Position numbers and translations under genes: made by a program. Shown here one piece after another: positions 18,449 to 28,020 of a stretch of DNA of 33,354 nucleotides (position 1 is its first letter; every line of letters begins with the position of its first letter). Under the pieces are notes generated by a model, which worked only from the letters and a program-made list of their open reading frames with translations, did no database searches and was not told the DNA's origin. The DNA is taken from contig CACGBT010000016.1 in NCBI GenBank assembly GCA_902571335.1, positions 1 through 33,354 on the forward strand. Direction: 5' to 3'. Source of the DNA: an uncultured Prochlorococcus sp. Lineage in GTDB: Bacteria > Cyanobacteriota > Cyanobacteriia > PCC-6307 > Cyanobiaceae.

Positions 18449-18781
18449 TTATTCATCAAGAAGATAATTAAATTCATCATATAGTTCCTCTTCGATTGTT
18501 AATTTTTTGGAAAAATTATCTTTTTTAGAATTCATATTAATTTGATTAATCTCACTTTTTCTTAGTGAATTATTAACGTTAGAAGTTTCTTCTAAAGATT
18601 CTGAATTATCAATTAACGAATAAAAAATGTTATTGGGATCTTCTGAATTAGGGGGATTAGTGATTAAATTATCATTATTGGTTATATTTGTGAAATTATT
18701 TATATTTTTACTTTCGTTATTTAAATTTTTCTTTTTTTTAAATTTATTGAGTTTATCTAAATTTTTTTTTGATAAGCTCAT
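18449..18781 (-). CDS. Asn/Lys-rich hypothetical protein
   Basis: The 110-residue product begins MSLSKKNLDKLNKFKKKK and is dominated by Asn, Lys, Ser and Glu, with no hydrophobic segment. Only the ends look ordered: a basic start and a compact acidic tail, LTIEEELYDEFNYLLDE. The middle is probably disordered. I recognise no family. Its position 19 bp upstream of rlmH and the consistent frame suggest a real gene, but the low-complexity composition lowers confidence. Confidence 0.65.
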   Translation of the reverse strand: MSLSKKNLDKLNKFKKKKNLNNESKNINNFTNITNNDNLITNPPNSEDPNNIFYSLIDNSESLEETSNVNNSLRKSEINQINMNSKKDNFSKKLTIEEELYDEFNYLLDE

Positions 18782-18791
18782 GATATAAAGT

Positions 18792-18813
18792 ATTAAATAA
18801 ATTCATATTTAAT
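18792..18813. other. AT-only inverted repeat in the divergent gap before rsmA
   Basis: ATTAAATA (18792-18799) and TATTTAAT (18806-18813) are perfect 8 bp arms around a 6-base spacer in the 56 bp gap between two divergent genes. It may be part of a bidirectional promoter or just AT-rich chance. Confidence 0.3.
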
Positions 18814-18837
18814 TTAAACATATTATTTATCTTTTAG

Positions 18838-19662
18838 ATGAATTCTAAAAACTATCATCAAAAAAAAAGATTTGGCCAACACTGGTTGGTAAATAAAAAA
18901 ATATTAGAAAAAATTAAAGAAATTGCTGTTCTTAATGAAAATGACTTTATTTTAGAAATTGGTCCTGGTAAAGGAGCTTTAACCTCTAAGTTGTTAGATT
19001 CGGAAATTAAAAGATTACATGCAATTGAGTTAGATAAAGATTTAATAAATTTATTAAATGATAAATTCAATAATAATGATAAGTTTTCACTGCAGCAGGG
19101 AGATATTCTTTCTGTAAATTTAGATTCGATTAATAAGAAGATTACAAAAGTGATTGCAAATATTCCTTACAATATAACTGGCCCAATATTGGATATTTTC
19201 ATAGGTCGATTGGGCATCATAAGAAACTATAATTACGAAAAAATAATATTTTTAATGCAGAAAGACGTTGTAGATAGAATTTTGTCAAAAGAAGGTAGTC
19301 CCAATGCTGGTGCGCTTAGTATAAGAATGCAACTTCTATCAAAAATAAAAAGAATATGTGATGTGCCGCCTTCATCATTTAGTCCGCCTCCAAAAGTTTT
19401 TTCTTCTTTAGTAGTTTTCGAACCAATTAAAAATGATTTAAGATTAGACATTAGTTTAGAAAAATATATAGATAAACTTCTCCGAATTTCATTTAATTCA
19501 CGAAGAAAAATGCTTAGAAATACTCTTAATTCAATACTTTCAAATGAAGAGATAAATGAATTATCTGAATCTTCAAAAGTTTGTTTTAATTTAAGACCAC
19601 AAGATATTTCAATTGACCAATGGATTAAGCTTGCAGAAAATTGTATTAAAATTAAAAGATAA
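18838..19662 (+). CDS. rsmA: 16S rRNA dimethyladenosine transferase
   Basis: RsmA (KsgA) dimethylates two adjacent adenosines near the 3' end of 16S rRNA late in 30S assembly. The 274-residue protein shows [14 protein letters not shown] at the N-terminus, the SAM-binding [15 protein letters not shown] (G42-G46) and the target-base motif [11 protein letters not shown] (N108-Y111), then a helical C-terminal domain. It is followed by ispE after 12 bp, an arrangement frequently found in bacteria. Confidence 0.96.
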   Translation: MNSKNYHQKKRFGQHWLVNKKILEKIKEIAVLNENDFILEIGPGKGALTSKLLDSEIKRLHAIELDKDLINLLNDKFNNNDKFSLQQGDILSVNLDSINKKITKVIANIPYNITGPILDIFIGRLGIIRNYNYEKIIFLMQKDVVDRILSKEGSPNAGALSIRMQLLSKIKRICDVPPSSFSPPPKVFSSLVVFEPIKNDLRLDISLEKYIDKLLRISFNSRRKMLRNTLNSILSNEEINELSESSKVCFNLRPQDISIDQWIKLAENCIKIKR

Positions 19663-19674
19663 ATATTTTAGTAT

Positions 19675-20610
19675 ATGCAAGATTTAGCTAAAACGAAAAT
19701 TAATATAAAATCTCCTGCCAAAATAAATTTACACCTTGAAGTTATTGGTAAGAGAGAGGATGGATTTCATGAGTTAGCAATGATTATGCAGAATATAGAT
19801 CTTTCTGATTATTTGGAATTTGAAATTAATAATGAAGGTTTAATTAAACTTGAGTCTGATTGTAATGATTTAAGCTTATCTGATGATAATTTAATTGTTA
19901 AATCGGCAAATCTATTAAGGAAAAAATCAAATATAAATTACGGTGCGAATATATTTTTAAGAAAAAATATTCCAATTGGCGCAGGATTAGCTGGTGGATC
20001 CAGTAATGCAGCAGCAACATTAATTGGTCTTAATAAGTTATGGGATTTGAACTTAAATCAAGAAACATTATGTTCATTAGCATCATCTTTAGGATCTGAT
20101 ATTCCCTTCTTTATAAATGGTGGTATTCAATTATGTTTTGGAAGAGGAGAAATTTTGGAGAAATTAGATTCAAACTTTGAATATGGAGTAATTCTTTTGA
20201 AAAATCCAAATGTATCAGTATCTACAGCTGAAACTTATAAAAAATATAGTAATAGATTTTGTGATCAATATCTTAATGATAGAGAAATGATTGAGAACAT
20301 AAGAAAAAATTTAAGAGATAATGGTTTAAATAACTTAAGTTTTGATAATCAACATTTATCTATTAAAAATGATTTGCAGTTAGTTGTTGAAAATGAAAAT
20401 GATTCTGTAGAGCAGGCATTATATTTACTTTCTAAATTAGAAAATTGTCTCACATTTTCAATGAGTGGATCAGGCCCTACATGTTTTGCACTCTTTAAAG
20501 ATATAGAGACTGCTAAAAAAGAATTAAGTGCAAATTATAAATTGTTTAGAAATCAAGGTTACGATTCATGGGTTTGCACTTTCCTTGAAAAGGGAATAAC
20601 ATTCATTTAA
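19675..20610 (+). CDS. ispE: 4-diphosphocytidyl-2-C-methyl-D-erythritol kinase
   Basis: IspE phosphorylates CDP-methylerythritol in the MEP route to isoprenoids, which in this organism supply carotenoids and the chlorophyll tail. The 311-residue GHMP kinase has K16 in SPAKINLHLEV, the ATP loop PIGAGLAGGSSNAAATL (100-116), catalytic D142 in GSDIPFF and the C-terminal SGSGPTCFALF. It begins at ATG 19675 and lies 12 bp after rsmA, probably co-transcribed with it. Confidence 0.96.
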   Translation: MQDLAKTKINIKSPAKINLHLEVIGKREDGFHELAMIMQNIDLSDYLEFEINNEGLIKLESDCNDLSLSDDNLIVKSANLLRKKSNINYGANIFLRKNIPIGAGLAGGSSNAAATLIGLNKLWDLNLNQETLCSLASSLGSDIPFFINGGIQLCFGRGEILEKLDSNFEYGVILLKNPNVSVSTAETYKKYSNRFCDQYLNDREMIENIRKNLRDNGLNNLSFDNQHLSIKNDLQLVVENENDSVEQALYLLSKLENCLTFSMSGSGPTCFALFKDIETAKKELSANYKLFRNQGYDSWVCTFLEKGITFI

Positions 20611-20633
20611 ATTTTTTTATACAAAATTTTATT

Positions 20634-20936
20634 GTGGCTGATAATAGTAATGAGAATATTGAAAAAAACATTCCCGAAAAAGGACCATTAAATTTTATTG
20701 TAGGATCATTAACAAGCTTTGTATTATTTATATTTTTTTATTTTTTCAGTAATAAAATTGCAATTTATTTTTCACTACATAAACCATCTAATTCTTCTGA
20801 AATAGTCCAAAATATTTCTTCTAGTATTAATACCTTAATAATTGGATTATCTTTTTTGCTAACTTTCTCTTTTGCTTTTATAGGTATAGGACTTTTTATT
20901 GTATTTATTCGCAGTTTTTTTCTGAAGAAAAATTGA
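20634..20936 (+). CDS. DUF3082 family two-helix membrane protein
   Basis: The 100-residue product starts at GTG 20634 (MADNSNENIEKNIPEKGPLN). It has a short polar head, then two membrane helices (about 20-45 and 67-95) joined by a polar loop. GPLNFIVGSLTSFVLFIFFYFFS and the Ser-rich loop resemble the cyanobacterial DUF3082 family of unknown function. It follows ispE by 23 bp. Location in the thylakoid or plasma membrane cannot be decided from sequence. Confidence 0.8.
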   Translation: MADNSNENIEKNIPEKGPLNFIVGSLTSFVLFIFFYFFSNKIAIYFSLHKPSNSSEIVQNISSSINTLIIGLSFLLTFSFAFIGIGLFIVFIRSFFLKKN

Positions 20937-20970
20937 ATTGCCAATATTATTAAGAAAACACTTTCTTTGA

Positions 20971-21066
20971 ATGTCTTTACATGACTTAGGCCTTTTAGTC
21001 CTTTTGCTGTCACCTGGAATGATTTTATCAATATTACTACTTATAACCTTTGCTGAAGGAGGTTGA
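20971..21066 (+). CDS. 31-residue single-helix membrane peptide, unrecognised
   Basis: ATG 20971 to TGA 21066 encodes a 31-residue peptide opening MSLHDLGLLVLLLSPGMIL and ending LITFAEGG. A single hydrophobic span fills most of it, with a Ser-Pro-Gly kink near residue 14-16 and polar ends, the size and style of the tiny subunits of photosystems, cytochrome b6f or the NDH-1 complex. It does not look like PsbM, PsbT, PsbX, PetG, PetL, PetM, PetN, PsaM or Psb30 as I know them. It lies between DUF3082 and pdhB. Coding status rests on composition and placement only. Confidence 0.6.
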   Translation: MSLHDLGLLVLLLSPGMILSILLLITFAEGG

Positions 21067-21115
21067 ATTATTCAAAATGGTAGGATTATATATGTGATTA
21101 ATTAGGTAATTAATT

Positions 21116-22099
21116 GTGGCTGGAACATTATTATTTAATGCTTTGAAAGAGGCAATTGATGAAGAAATGGCAAATGATGTAAATGTTTGCGTTATGGGGG
21201 AAGATGTTGGTCAATATGGAGGATCTTATAAGGTAACTAAGGATTTATATGAAAAATATGGAGAGTTAAGAGTTTTAGATACTCCAATTGCAGAGAATAG
21301 TTTTACAGGTATGGCTGTGGGTGCAGCAATGACTGGCTTAAGACCAATAGTAGAAGGAATGAATATGGGTTTTTTGCTTTTAGCTTTTAATCAGATATCA
21401 AATAATATGGGTATGCTTAGATATACAAGCGGTGGAAATTATAAAATACCAGCAGTAGTTCGAGGGCCTGGAGGAGTTGGTCGTCAACTTGGCGCTGAGC
21501 ACAGTCAAAGACTTGAAGCATATTTTCATGCAGTTCCTGGCATAAAGATTGTTGCATGTAGTACACCTACAAATGCTAAAGGTTTAATGAAAGCAGCTAT
21601 AAGAGATGATAATCCGGTTCTCTTTTTCGAACATGTTCTTCTATACAACTTGTCTGAAGAATTACCTGAGGGTGATTTTACTTGCGCTTTAGATCAGGCT
21701 GACGTTGTAAAAGAAGGTAAAGATATTACTTTATTGACTTATTCAAGAATGAGACATCACTGCCTTAAAGCTATTGAAGAATTAGAAAAAAAAGGAATAG
21801 ATGTTGAATTAATAGATTTGATAAGTCTAAAACCATTTGATATGGAAACCATCTCAAAATCAATAAGAAAAACAAATAAAGTAATTATTGTAGAAGAATG
21901 TATGAAGACTGGAGGTATTGGTGCAGAATTAATTGCTTTAATAACAGAAGAGTGTTTTGATGATCTTGATGCCCGACCAATTAGATTATCTAGTCAGGAT
22001 ATTCCAACTCCCTATAATGGAAATCTTGAGAATTTGACAATAATCCAACCACATCAAATAGTTGAAAAAGTTGAACACTTAATTAGTGGGAGTATATAG
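21116..22099 (+). CDS. pdhB: Pyruvate dehydrogenase E1 component, beta subunit
   Basis: PdhB pairs with PdhA to decarboxylate pyruvate with thiamine diphosphate and pass the acetyl group to E2, making acetyl-CoA. The 327-residue protein starts at GTG 21116 and shows [15 protein letters not shown] and [19 protein letters not shown]60 matches the Glu that contacts the cofactor N1'. The C-terminal transketolase domain contains [19 protein letters not shown]. pdhA is not adjacent, as is usual in cyanobacteria. secD follows after 3 bp. Confidence 0.95.
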   Translation: MAGTLLFNALKEAIDEEMANDVNVCVMGEDVGQYGGSYKVTKDLYEKYGELRVLDTPIAENSFTGMAVGAAMTGLRPIVEGMNMGFLLLAFNQISNNMGMLRYTSGGNYKIPAVVRGPGGVGRQLGAEHSQRLEAYFHAVPGIKIVACSTPTNAKGLMKAAIRDDNPVLFFEHVLLYNLSEELPEGDFTCALDQADVVKEGKDITLLTYSRMRHHCLKAIEELEKKGIDVELIDLISLKPFDMETISKSIRKTNKVIIVEECMKTGGIGAELIALITEECFDDLDARPIRLSSQDIPTPYNGNLENLTIIQPHQIVEKVEHLISGSI

Positions 22100-22102
22100 A
22101 AA

Positions 22103-23572
22103 ATGAAAAGAAGGCAAGGTTGGCTTTTTTTTATTATATTTCTACTTACTTTATCTGTTTATCTATTAATAAATTATCCCTTACAGTTGGGATTGGATTT
22201 AAAAGGGGGTTCTCAACTTACATTACAAATTATTAAAGAGGAAGGTAAGGTAACAAGGGATGAACTTGAAGCAGTTAATTCGGTTATAGATAAGCGCGTT
22301 AACAATTTAGGAGTTTCTGAGTCTAATTTGCAAACCCTCGGTGGAGATCAATTGATTTTAGAGTTACCAGGTGAACAAAATCCATTAGTCGCTTCAAGAG
22401 TATTAGGTAAGACTGCTTTATTAGAATTTAGAACCCAAAAAGAAGGAACATCTACAGATTTAAAAACTCTGCAACTAAAAAGATTGAGTATTAAAGAATT
22501 AATTGAACAATATTCCTTTGCAGAAAAAAATCAAAATGATGATAATTTCTTAAAAGTTATTCAAGATGATCTTAAAGATATAGAGCAAGAATTTAATTAC
22601 TCATCTACTAGTAATGATTTATATGGGAAGTTAATAGAAATTAAAAAATATGTTAATAAAGAAATTACAAATTTATTTATTAAAACAGATTTATCTGGTA
22701 AGGATCTTATCAACGCAGGTAGGAGACAAGAACAAACAAATAGTAATTGGGAAGTTTTATTAACTTTTAGTAATTCAGGAGGTGAAAAGTTTGCAGAAAT
22801 TACAAAGTCAATTGCTGGCACTAATCAACTATTGGCTATCATTCTAGATGGTGAATCAATAAGTGAAGCCAGTGTGGGTAATCAGTTTGCTAGTACTGGG
22901 ATTACAGGTGGATCAGCAACAATAAGCGGTAATTTTAGTGCTGAAAATGCTAGAGAATTAGAAGTTCAACTTAAAGGAGGCTCATTGCCATTGCCAATTG
23001 AAATAGTAGAAACTAACACTATAGGGGCTCTATTAGGATCCAAAAATATTTTAAAAAGTCTTTATGCAGCTATTAGTGGGTTAATTTTTGTTGGTATATT
23101 TATGATTTTTAATTATAGAATTCTAGGTTTCGTTTCAGTTCTATCTCTAGTACTTTATGGTTTCTTTAACTTAGCTTTATATTCTTTAATTCCTGTAACT
23201 TTGACTTTACCCGGAATATCTGGGCTTATTCTTAGCATTGGTATGGCTGTTGATGCAAATATTCTAATATTTGAGAGAATTAGAGAAGAATTATATGATG
23301 GCAATACTCTTACAAGATCTATTGATAGCGGTTTTCAAAGAGCTAACTCATCCATAGTTGATGGTCATATTACAACTCTTCTAAGTTGTTTGGTTTTGTT
23401 TTTATTAGGAACAAATTTTGTTAAAGGTTTTGCGGCAACATTAGGTATTGGAGTTCTAATAAGCTTGTTCACCTCATTAAATTGTTCTAAAACTATTTTG
23501 CGATTTTTTATAACATATCAATCTTTAAGACAAAAAAATCTTTATCTACCTAAGAATAATTTTTCAAATTAA
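22103..23572 (+). CDS. secD: Protein translocase subunit SecD
   Basis: SecD, with SecF, uses the proton gradient to help pull proteins through SecYEG. The 489-residue protein has an N-terminal membrane helix (about 5-24), the D1 motif LGLDLKGGSQLTLQI, a large extracytoplasmic domain, then five helices of the RND type with SGLILSIGMAVDANILIFERIREE. The periplasmic region is shorter than in E. coli, as in other cyanobacteria. It begins 3 bp after pdhB and is followed by secF after 20 bp. Confidence 0.95.
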   Translation: MKRRQGWLFFIIFLLTLSVYLLINYPLQLGLDLKGGSQLTLQIIKEEGKVTRDELEAVNSVIDKRVNNLGVSESNLQTLGGDQLILELPGEQNPLVASRVLGKTALLEFRTQKEGTSTDLKTLQLKRLSIKELIEQYSFAEKNQNDDNFLKVIQDDLKDIEQEFNYSSTSNDLYGKLIEIKKYVNKEITNLFIKTDLSGKDLINAGRRQEQTNSNWEVLLTFSNSGGEKFAEITKSIAGTNQLLAIILDGESISEASVGNQFASTGITGGSATISGNFSAENARELEVQLKGGSLPLPIEIVETNTIGALLGSKNILKSLYAAISGLIFVGIFMIFNYRILGFVSVLSLVLYGFFNLALYSLIPVTLTLPGISGLILSIGMAVDANILIFERIREELYDGNTLTRSIDSGFQRANSSIVDGHITTLLSCLVLFLLGTNFVKGFAATLGIGVLISLFTSLNCSKTILRFFITYQSLRQKNLYLPKNNFSN

Positions 23573-23592
23573 ATTTTTTTTCTAATTTTCCA

Positions 23593-24507
23593 ATGAAATA
23601 CAATCTTGAACTTATAAACAATAAAAGAAAGATAATTAGTTTTTCAACTTTTCTTATTTTGTTAAGTCTTTTAGGAATTTTATATTCAACTTTTAATACT
23701 TCTTATAAAAAACCTATAAATTTAGGAATGGATTTTCTTGGGGGAAATGAACTAAGAATAGAAAGAATTTGTGAAGAAGAATGTTCTAATTTTTCTCCAG
23801 ATTCAGTTTTAGGAAATTTAAAAGAGATCTCTAAAAATAAAAAAGTTTTAAATAATATCAAATTACAATTCCAAAATAATAATAAATTAATTTCAATAAG
23901 AACGCCTTATTTAAGTATCGAAGAATCAAATAATCTTATTTCTAATCTTGATAATATTGTTGGACCTCTGAATTATGAGAGTAAGGATTCAAGATTAATA
24001 GGTCCAAAGCTTGGGAAAAGATTACTTACTAATTGTGTTACTTCATTGTTGGTTTCTTTATTTGCAATATCTTTATATATAACCATTAGATTTGATAAAA
24101 AATATGCATTATTTGCATTGTTAGCTTTATTCCATGATTTATTAATTGTTTTCGGTATATTCTCCTGGTTGGGAATTATATTATCTGTCGAGGTGAATAG
24201 TTTATTTGCTGTATCCTTGCTAACTATTGCTGGTTATTCTGTAAATGATACTGTTGTTATTTTTGATAGAATTCGTGAGAATTTAAAATCAAAGAGAGAA
24301 GGCTATAACGAAACTATTCAATTATCAGTAAACGAATCATTTAGGAGAACAACGTTTACCAGTATTACAACCCTTATCCCTCTATTAAGCATAATTTTGT
24401 TTGGATCTTACTCGCTATTTTGGTTTTCCTTGGCCTTATCATTAGGAATTATAGTTGGAAGTTATTCAAGTATTTTATTGGCTCCATCTTTGTTGCTTAA
24501 AGACTAA
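23593..24507 (+). CDS. secF: Protein translocase subunit SecF
   Basis: The 304-residue SecF partner has an N-terminal helix (about 14-33), the motif LGMDFLGGNELRIER, and a membrane domain with TIAGYSVNDTVVIFDRIRENL and NESFRRTTFTSITTLIPLL, the classical SecF signatures. SecD and SecF are separate genes, not a fusion. Start ATG at 23593 is supported by fit to the first helix. Confidence 0.95.
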   Translation: MKYNLELINNKRKIISFSTFLILLSLLGILYSTFNTSYKKPINLGMDFLGGNELRIERICEEECSNFSPDSVLGNLKEISKNKKVLNNIKLQFQNNNKLISIRTPYLSIEESNNLISNLDNIVGPLNYESKDSRLIGPKLGKRLLTNCVTSLLVSLFAISLYITIRFDKKYALFALLALFHDLLIVFGIFSWLGIILSVEVNSLFAVSLLTIAGYSVNDTVVIFDRIRENLKSKREGYNETIQLSVNESFRRTTFTSITTLIPLLSIILFGSYSLFWFSLALSLGIIVGSYSSILLAPSLLLKD

Positions 24508-24519
24508 GCTTCTAATTTT

Positions 24520-24702
24520 ATGAAATTGAATTATTATTTGATAATTTTATTTTCTTTGGTTTTAATAGATTTTTCTACTGAGCTAAGAATATTATTTGAT
24601 CATTTTACTTTTAGTTCACTATATTTTGCTATTGGTAAACATCCCTTAGCTTTCTTTATACTTATTTCCTACCCATATTTATATAAAAAAATAATTAAGT
24701 AG
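24520..24702 (+). CDS. Small membrane protein, unknown
   Basis: This 60-residue product begins MKLNYYLIILFSLVLIDFST and shows two hydrophobic spans (about 4-20 and 33-54) with a basic C-terminus (YLYKKIIK). It follows secF by 12 bp and ends 2 bp from the convergent permease gene, so it fills the space exactly, which favours a real gene. I recognise no family; it may be a small companion read from the secDF transcript. Confidence 0.65.
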   Translation: MKLNYYLIILFSLVLIDFSTELRILFDHFTFSSLYFAIGKHPLAFFILISYPYLYKKIIK

Positions 24703-24704
24703 TT

Positions 24705-25748
24705 TTAGATATCTTTAAATGATTCCTTGATTAAAACCTGTATTACTACAGCTAATGGAAGAGAAAGTATTAAGCCTAATGGACCAAAAATGAAGGTAAA
24801 TCCAAATTGTGATATTAATGTTAAACCAGGAAGTAGGTTTGCTTTTTTCTTCATTATAGATGGCATTATTATATAGCTTTCAATATTTTGAATAATTACA
24901 TATGATCCTAAAACGGCCAGTGGTTTCCAAAAATTATCTAATAGTGCAATTGAGATTGGAAATATACCACTAATAACGGGACCTATATTTGGAATAATAT
25001 TAAGAACCATTGCTATTAAAGCATTTGATACAACATATTTGACATCTAATATAGACAGAACTATTAATGATAATAGACCTACTGATAATGAGCTTATGAC
25101 CATAGAAAAGGTCCAATTTGCTAATGCAGTATTACATTTTTCTAGAATATTTCTAAATTTGTTGCGATAATTTTTTGGAATTAATAAAAGTATATTTTCT
25201 TTATATTGTTTTGGTTCAATAGAAATCATTAAACTCACTGCTAATACGAAAATTAATTTCAAAAGACCTGAACCCAGATTCCCCGCTATATTTATTAAAT
25301 TTTTAAAACTTTCTTGAATAGCTTTTGCAATAGTTGAGGCATCTGGAATGGTCACTACATTATTTATAAGACTGAAAATGTCTATAACATTTTCTGATTG
25401 TTCACCATAAAATAGGTTATTAAATTTATTCAGATTTGTATTAATCAAAATATTTATTTTTGATAATCCATTTGGAATATCAACTAGTATTTCATTGAAT
25501 TCTTTTATAAACGGAGGCAATACAAGAATAAAAATAGTAAATACTATCACTGATATAACAGTTAAGACAACAAACAATGACAGAGGTCTCGGGATTTTCA
25601 ACCCTTTTTGTATTTGGTTACATAAATTACATACAATATTTGAAATAACTAAGGAACAAATTATCAAGAGGAGAAAATCCCTTAGAGTCCATAATATTAC
25701 CGAAGTGATTAAAATTACTACTAACTTGAAATATGATGAACTACTCAA
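24705..25748 (-). CDS. AI-2E/PerM-family transporter
   Basis: The 347-residue protein has the layout of this family: two or three N-terminal helices, a soluble middle part (about 90-150, including IPNGLSKINILIN), and a C-terminal bundle with ALIAMVLNIIPNIGPVISGIFP and GLTLISQFGFTFIFGPLGLILSLPLAVV. Members are permeases of varied or unknown substrates; the AI-2 export role of one E. coli member should not be assumed here. It follows psb28 by 14 bp on the same strand. Confidence 0.88.
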   Translation of the reverse strand: MSSSSYFKLVVILITSVILWTLRDFLLLIICSLVISNIVCNLCNQIQKGLKIPRPLSLFVVLTVISVIVFTIFILVLPPFIKEFNEILVDIPNGLSKINILINTNLNKFNNLFYGEQSENVIDIFSLINNVVTIPDASTIAKAIQESFKNLINIAGNLGSGLLKLIFVLAVSLMISIEPKQYKENILLLIPKNYRNKFRNILEKCNTALANWTFSMVISSLSVGLLSLIVLSILDVKYVVSNALIAMVLNIIPNIGPVISGIFPISIALLDNFWKPLAVLGSYVIIQNIESYIIMPSIMKKKANLLPGLTLISQFGFTFIFGPLGLILSLPLAVVIQVLIKESFKDI

Positions 25749-25762
25749 TTTTTCAAAATATT

Positions 25763-26116
25763 CTACTTCTTCTCAGAATATCCTAATCCATTTGATTTGG
25801 CATAACTATTTGCAAATCTCATAAATCTATCAAAATCTGGTGTGTTCTTCCAAATGTATACTGCTTCTAAATATATTGGTTCTCCATCAACAAACTTTAC
25901 TTTAACTTCCCTAGTTAGTATTACACCTTCAGAGTCAATCATACGCATACCTGAGATTTCACCATCTGTAATTGAAGATAATGCCTGAGGTTTTTCGAAC
26001 AAAAATAATGCTTGGCCGGTAGTACCATCTTTACTCCTAGTGAGTCTTATTTCAGGCACTACTGGTTCATCAGTTCCTTCATAAAATTGTATTTTTGCAG
26101 TTTTATTTTCTTTCAT
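25763..26116 (-). CDS. psb28: Photosystem II assembly protein Psb28
   Basis: Psb28 is a soluble thylakoid-surface protein that binds PSII assembly intermediates near CP47 and the QB side. The 117-residue product starts [28 protein letters not shown] in form and includes [14 protein letters not shown] and [18 protein letters not shown], the family's conserved core. The start is ATG at 26116. It is followed by the PerM-like gene and lies 60 bp after mnmH; no dedicated regulatory site is evident in that gap. Confidence 0.96.
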   Translation of the reverse strand: MKENKTAKIQFYEGTDEPVVPEIRLTRSKDGTTGQALFLFEKPQALSSITDGEISGMRMIDSEGVILTREVKVKFVDGEPIYLEAVYIWKNTPDFDRFMRFANSYAKSNGLGYSEKK

Positions 26117-26176
26117 AATGTTAGTACCATAATTCTTTATTTTAGGAAATATTTTTCATTTTCGTTTGTAATTATT

Positions 26177-27217
26177 TTATAAAACATTATTTATTAACTC
26201 TATAATCCCTTCGTCATATATTTTGTCAGTTAGATCCAATGTCTTTATATTTGTTTTGCCAACCTTTTCATATTCATAACACTTATCGTAATAATCTAGA
26301 ACTGATTTGCAAACTAAGTCCCATTTCTCATTATTAATTGATTCGAGAGCTATTTTCGTTCTTTGTGGTCCTAATCTTTTTTTTATTCTTAATACAGATT
26401 CTTGGAGTTCCTCTTTCTTAAACACACTATAAGTATCTATCAACTCATCTAACCTGTTAGATTCGCTCCTTTCAATTTCAATTCTCCTAGAATTTTTCAT
26501 CTGATTGAAGAATTCATGAGGTATTTTGCATTTGCCTATATTTGCACTTTCAGCTTCTACAAAAATATTATTAGTAAATTTAAAGGAATTTAATTTTTCT
26601 GCAATTTTATTTTCAAATTGTTCATTTGAAGGTTGTTCTTTCATTCCTAAACCTCCAAATGTACTTCCTCTATGACAAGCAAATCCCTCAAGATCAATAG
26701 CTTGGTATTTATATTTCTCTAGTAATGATAATAATCTTGTCTTCCCTGTTCCTGTTTTTCCTCCAATAACCACCATATTCAACTTTTTTGAGAAACTATC
26801 TAATACCCATCTTCTATATATTTTGTATCCTCCCTTAAGTGTTATTGGATTTAATTTATATTTTTCTAGTAGCCAAGCAATGCTTTGTGAACGCATTCCT
26901 CCTCTAGAGCAATATATTCTAATAAAAAATTCATTATTCTTATTAGGAATAGTTTTATAAGACTCTATACTCATGAATAAATTATCAAGAAGTAATTCCA
27001 TTTTTTTTTCAAAAAATTCTAATCCCTCTATAACTGCTTTTTTTCTTCCCTCTTTTTTATAAATCGTGCCTATTATAGATCTCTCATAATTATCAAATAG
27101 TGGAATATTAATAGAATTAGGCAGGTGTCCTTTATAATATTCACTCGGGCTTCTAACATCTATAAGTGGTCCTTTAAAACTTCTAAATTTCTCTAGTTCT
27201 TTTCTTTTGAAATACAT
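26177..27217 (-). CDS. mnmH: tRNA 2-selenouridine/geranyl-2-thiouridine synthase
   Basis: MnmH (SelU) modifies the wobble 2-thiouridine of certain tRNAs: it attaches a geranyl group and, where selenophosphate is made, replaces sulfur by selenium. The 346-residue protein has an N-terminal rhodanese domain with catalytic C103 in IYCSRGGMRSQS, and a P-loop domain with GGKTGTGKT (152-160). Start is ATG 27217, 35 bp from the divergent GUN4 gene. No selD is visible in the window, so which activity applies cannot be told. Confidence 0.93.
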   Translation of the reverse strand: MYFKRKELEKFRSFKGPLIDVRSPSEYYKGHLPNSINIPLFDNYERSIIGTIYKKEGRKKAVIEGLEFFEKKMELLLDNLFMSIESYKTIPNKNNEFFIRIYCSRGGMRSQSIAWLLEKYKLNPITLKGGYKIYRRWVLDSFSKKLNMVVIGGKTGTGKTRLLSLLEKYKYQAIDLEGFACHRGSTFGGLGMKEQPSNEQFENKIAEKLNSFKFTNNIFVEAESANIGKCKIPHEFFNQMKNSRRIEIERSESNRLDELIDTYSVFKKEELQESVLRIKKRLGPQRTKIALESINNEKWDLVCKSVLDYYDKCYEYEKVGKTNIKTLDLTDKIYDEGIIELINNVL

Positions 27218-27252
27218 GGATAGTTTTTATTTTTTTAGATTGATTTTTTAAA

Positions 27253-27972
27253 ATGAATAACAAAGAACAAGATAACTATAATAATGCTACATTAGATTTG
27301 ATAAAAAAATTTGTAGATTCCAATCAACGAAAAAGAATAAATTCATTAAATCAAATAGAATCTGAAGTCGAAAATATATTTAATCTTGGCCCTTCACTTT
27401 TTGATATCTTTGATAGTGATGGAGATGACTGGGCTGCTGGTTGGATATTGCAAGTTTTAAAAAAATTAAAGCCTGAATTCTTTGAAAACTCTAAATTCAA
27501 CAATTGGTTTAATACATATTCAGATATTGATATTAATTATGAAGATTTGCAATTGATGTTGGTTGAGCAAAAATTTGAAGAGGCAGATAGATTAACAAGT
27601 TCATACCTGCGAAAGTTAGCTGGAAAATTAGCTGAAAAACGTGGATATGTTTTCTATAGTGAAGTTAAGAATATGTCAGGTAAAGATCTAGAAACAATAG
27701 ATAGATTATGGACTATTTATTCTAATGGTAGATTTGGATTCTCAATTCAAGCAAAGATATTAAAATCAGTAGGGAAAAAATATGAATTAATGTGGCCCAA
27801 AATAGGTTGGAAAAAAGAGGGCTTATGGACTAGATATCCCGGATCTTTTCGCTGGTCATTGGATGCTCCTGATGGACATATGCCTTTAATAAATCAACTA
27901 AGAGGAGTGAGACTTATGGACTCAATCCTACGGCATCCAGCTATTGCAGAGAGACATAATTATATTCTTTAA
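27253..27972 (+). CDS. GUN4-domain protein
   Basis: GUN4 proteins bind protoporphyrin IX and Mg-protoporphyrin and stimulate magnesium chelatase, the first committed step to chlorophyll. The 239-residue product has an N-terminal helical part (1-90) and the GUN4 core from about residue 95: INYEDLQLMLVEQKFEEADR, LETIDRLWTIYSNGRFGFS and FRWSLDAPDGHMPLINQLRG. That length and order match Synechocystis Gun4. It is divergent from mnmH and followed by the anti-sigma gene after 48 bp. True Gun4 is most likely, but paralogues exist in cyanobacteria. Confidence 0.88.
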   Translation: MNNKEQDNYNNATLDLIKKFVDSNQRKRINSLNQIESEVENIFNLGPSLFDIFDSDGDDWAAGWILQVLKKLKPEFFENSKFNNWFNTYSDIDINYEDLQLMLVEQKFEEADRLTSSYLRKLAGKLAEKRGYVFYSEVKNMSGKDLETIDRLWTIYSNGRFGFSIQAKILKSVGKKYELMWPKIGWKKEGLWTRYPGSFRWSLDAPDGHMPLINQLRGVRLMDSILRHPAIAERHNYIL

Positions 27973-28020
27973 ATTGAGGTATCTAATAAGTTAAAATTAA
28001 GATAGTATCAAAATATTATT

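Noticed and set aside
21057..21097. Strong AAGGAGGT followed by ATG at 21077 as another tiny gene or the pdhB start
   Set aside because: The ATG gives only six codons before TGA, is 14 nt from the Shine-Dalgarno-like bases, and these bases are Glu-Gly-Gly codons of the small peptide.
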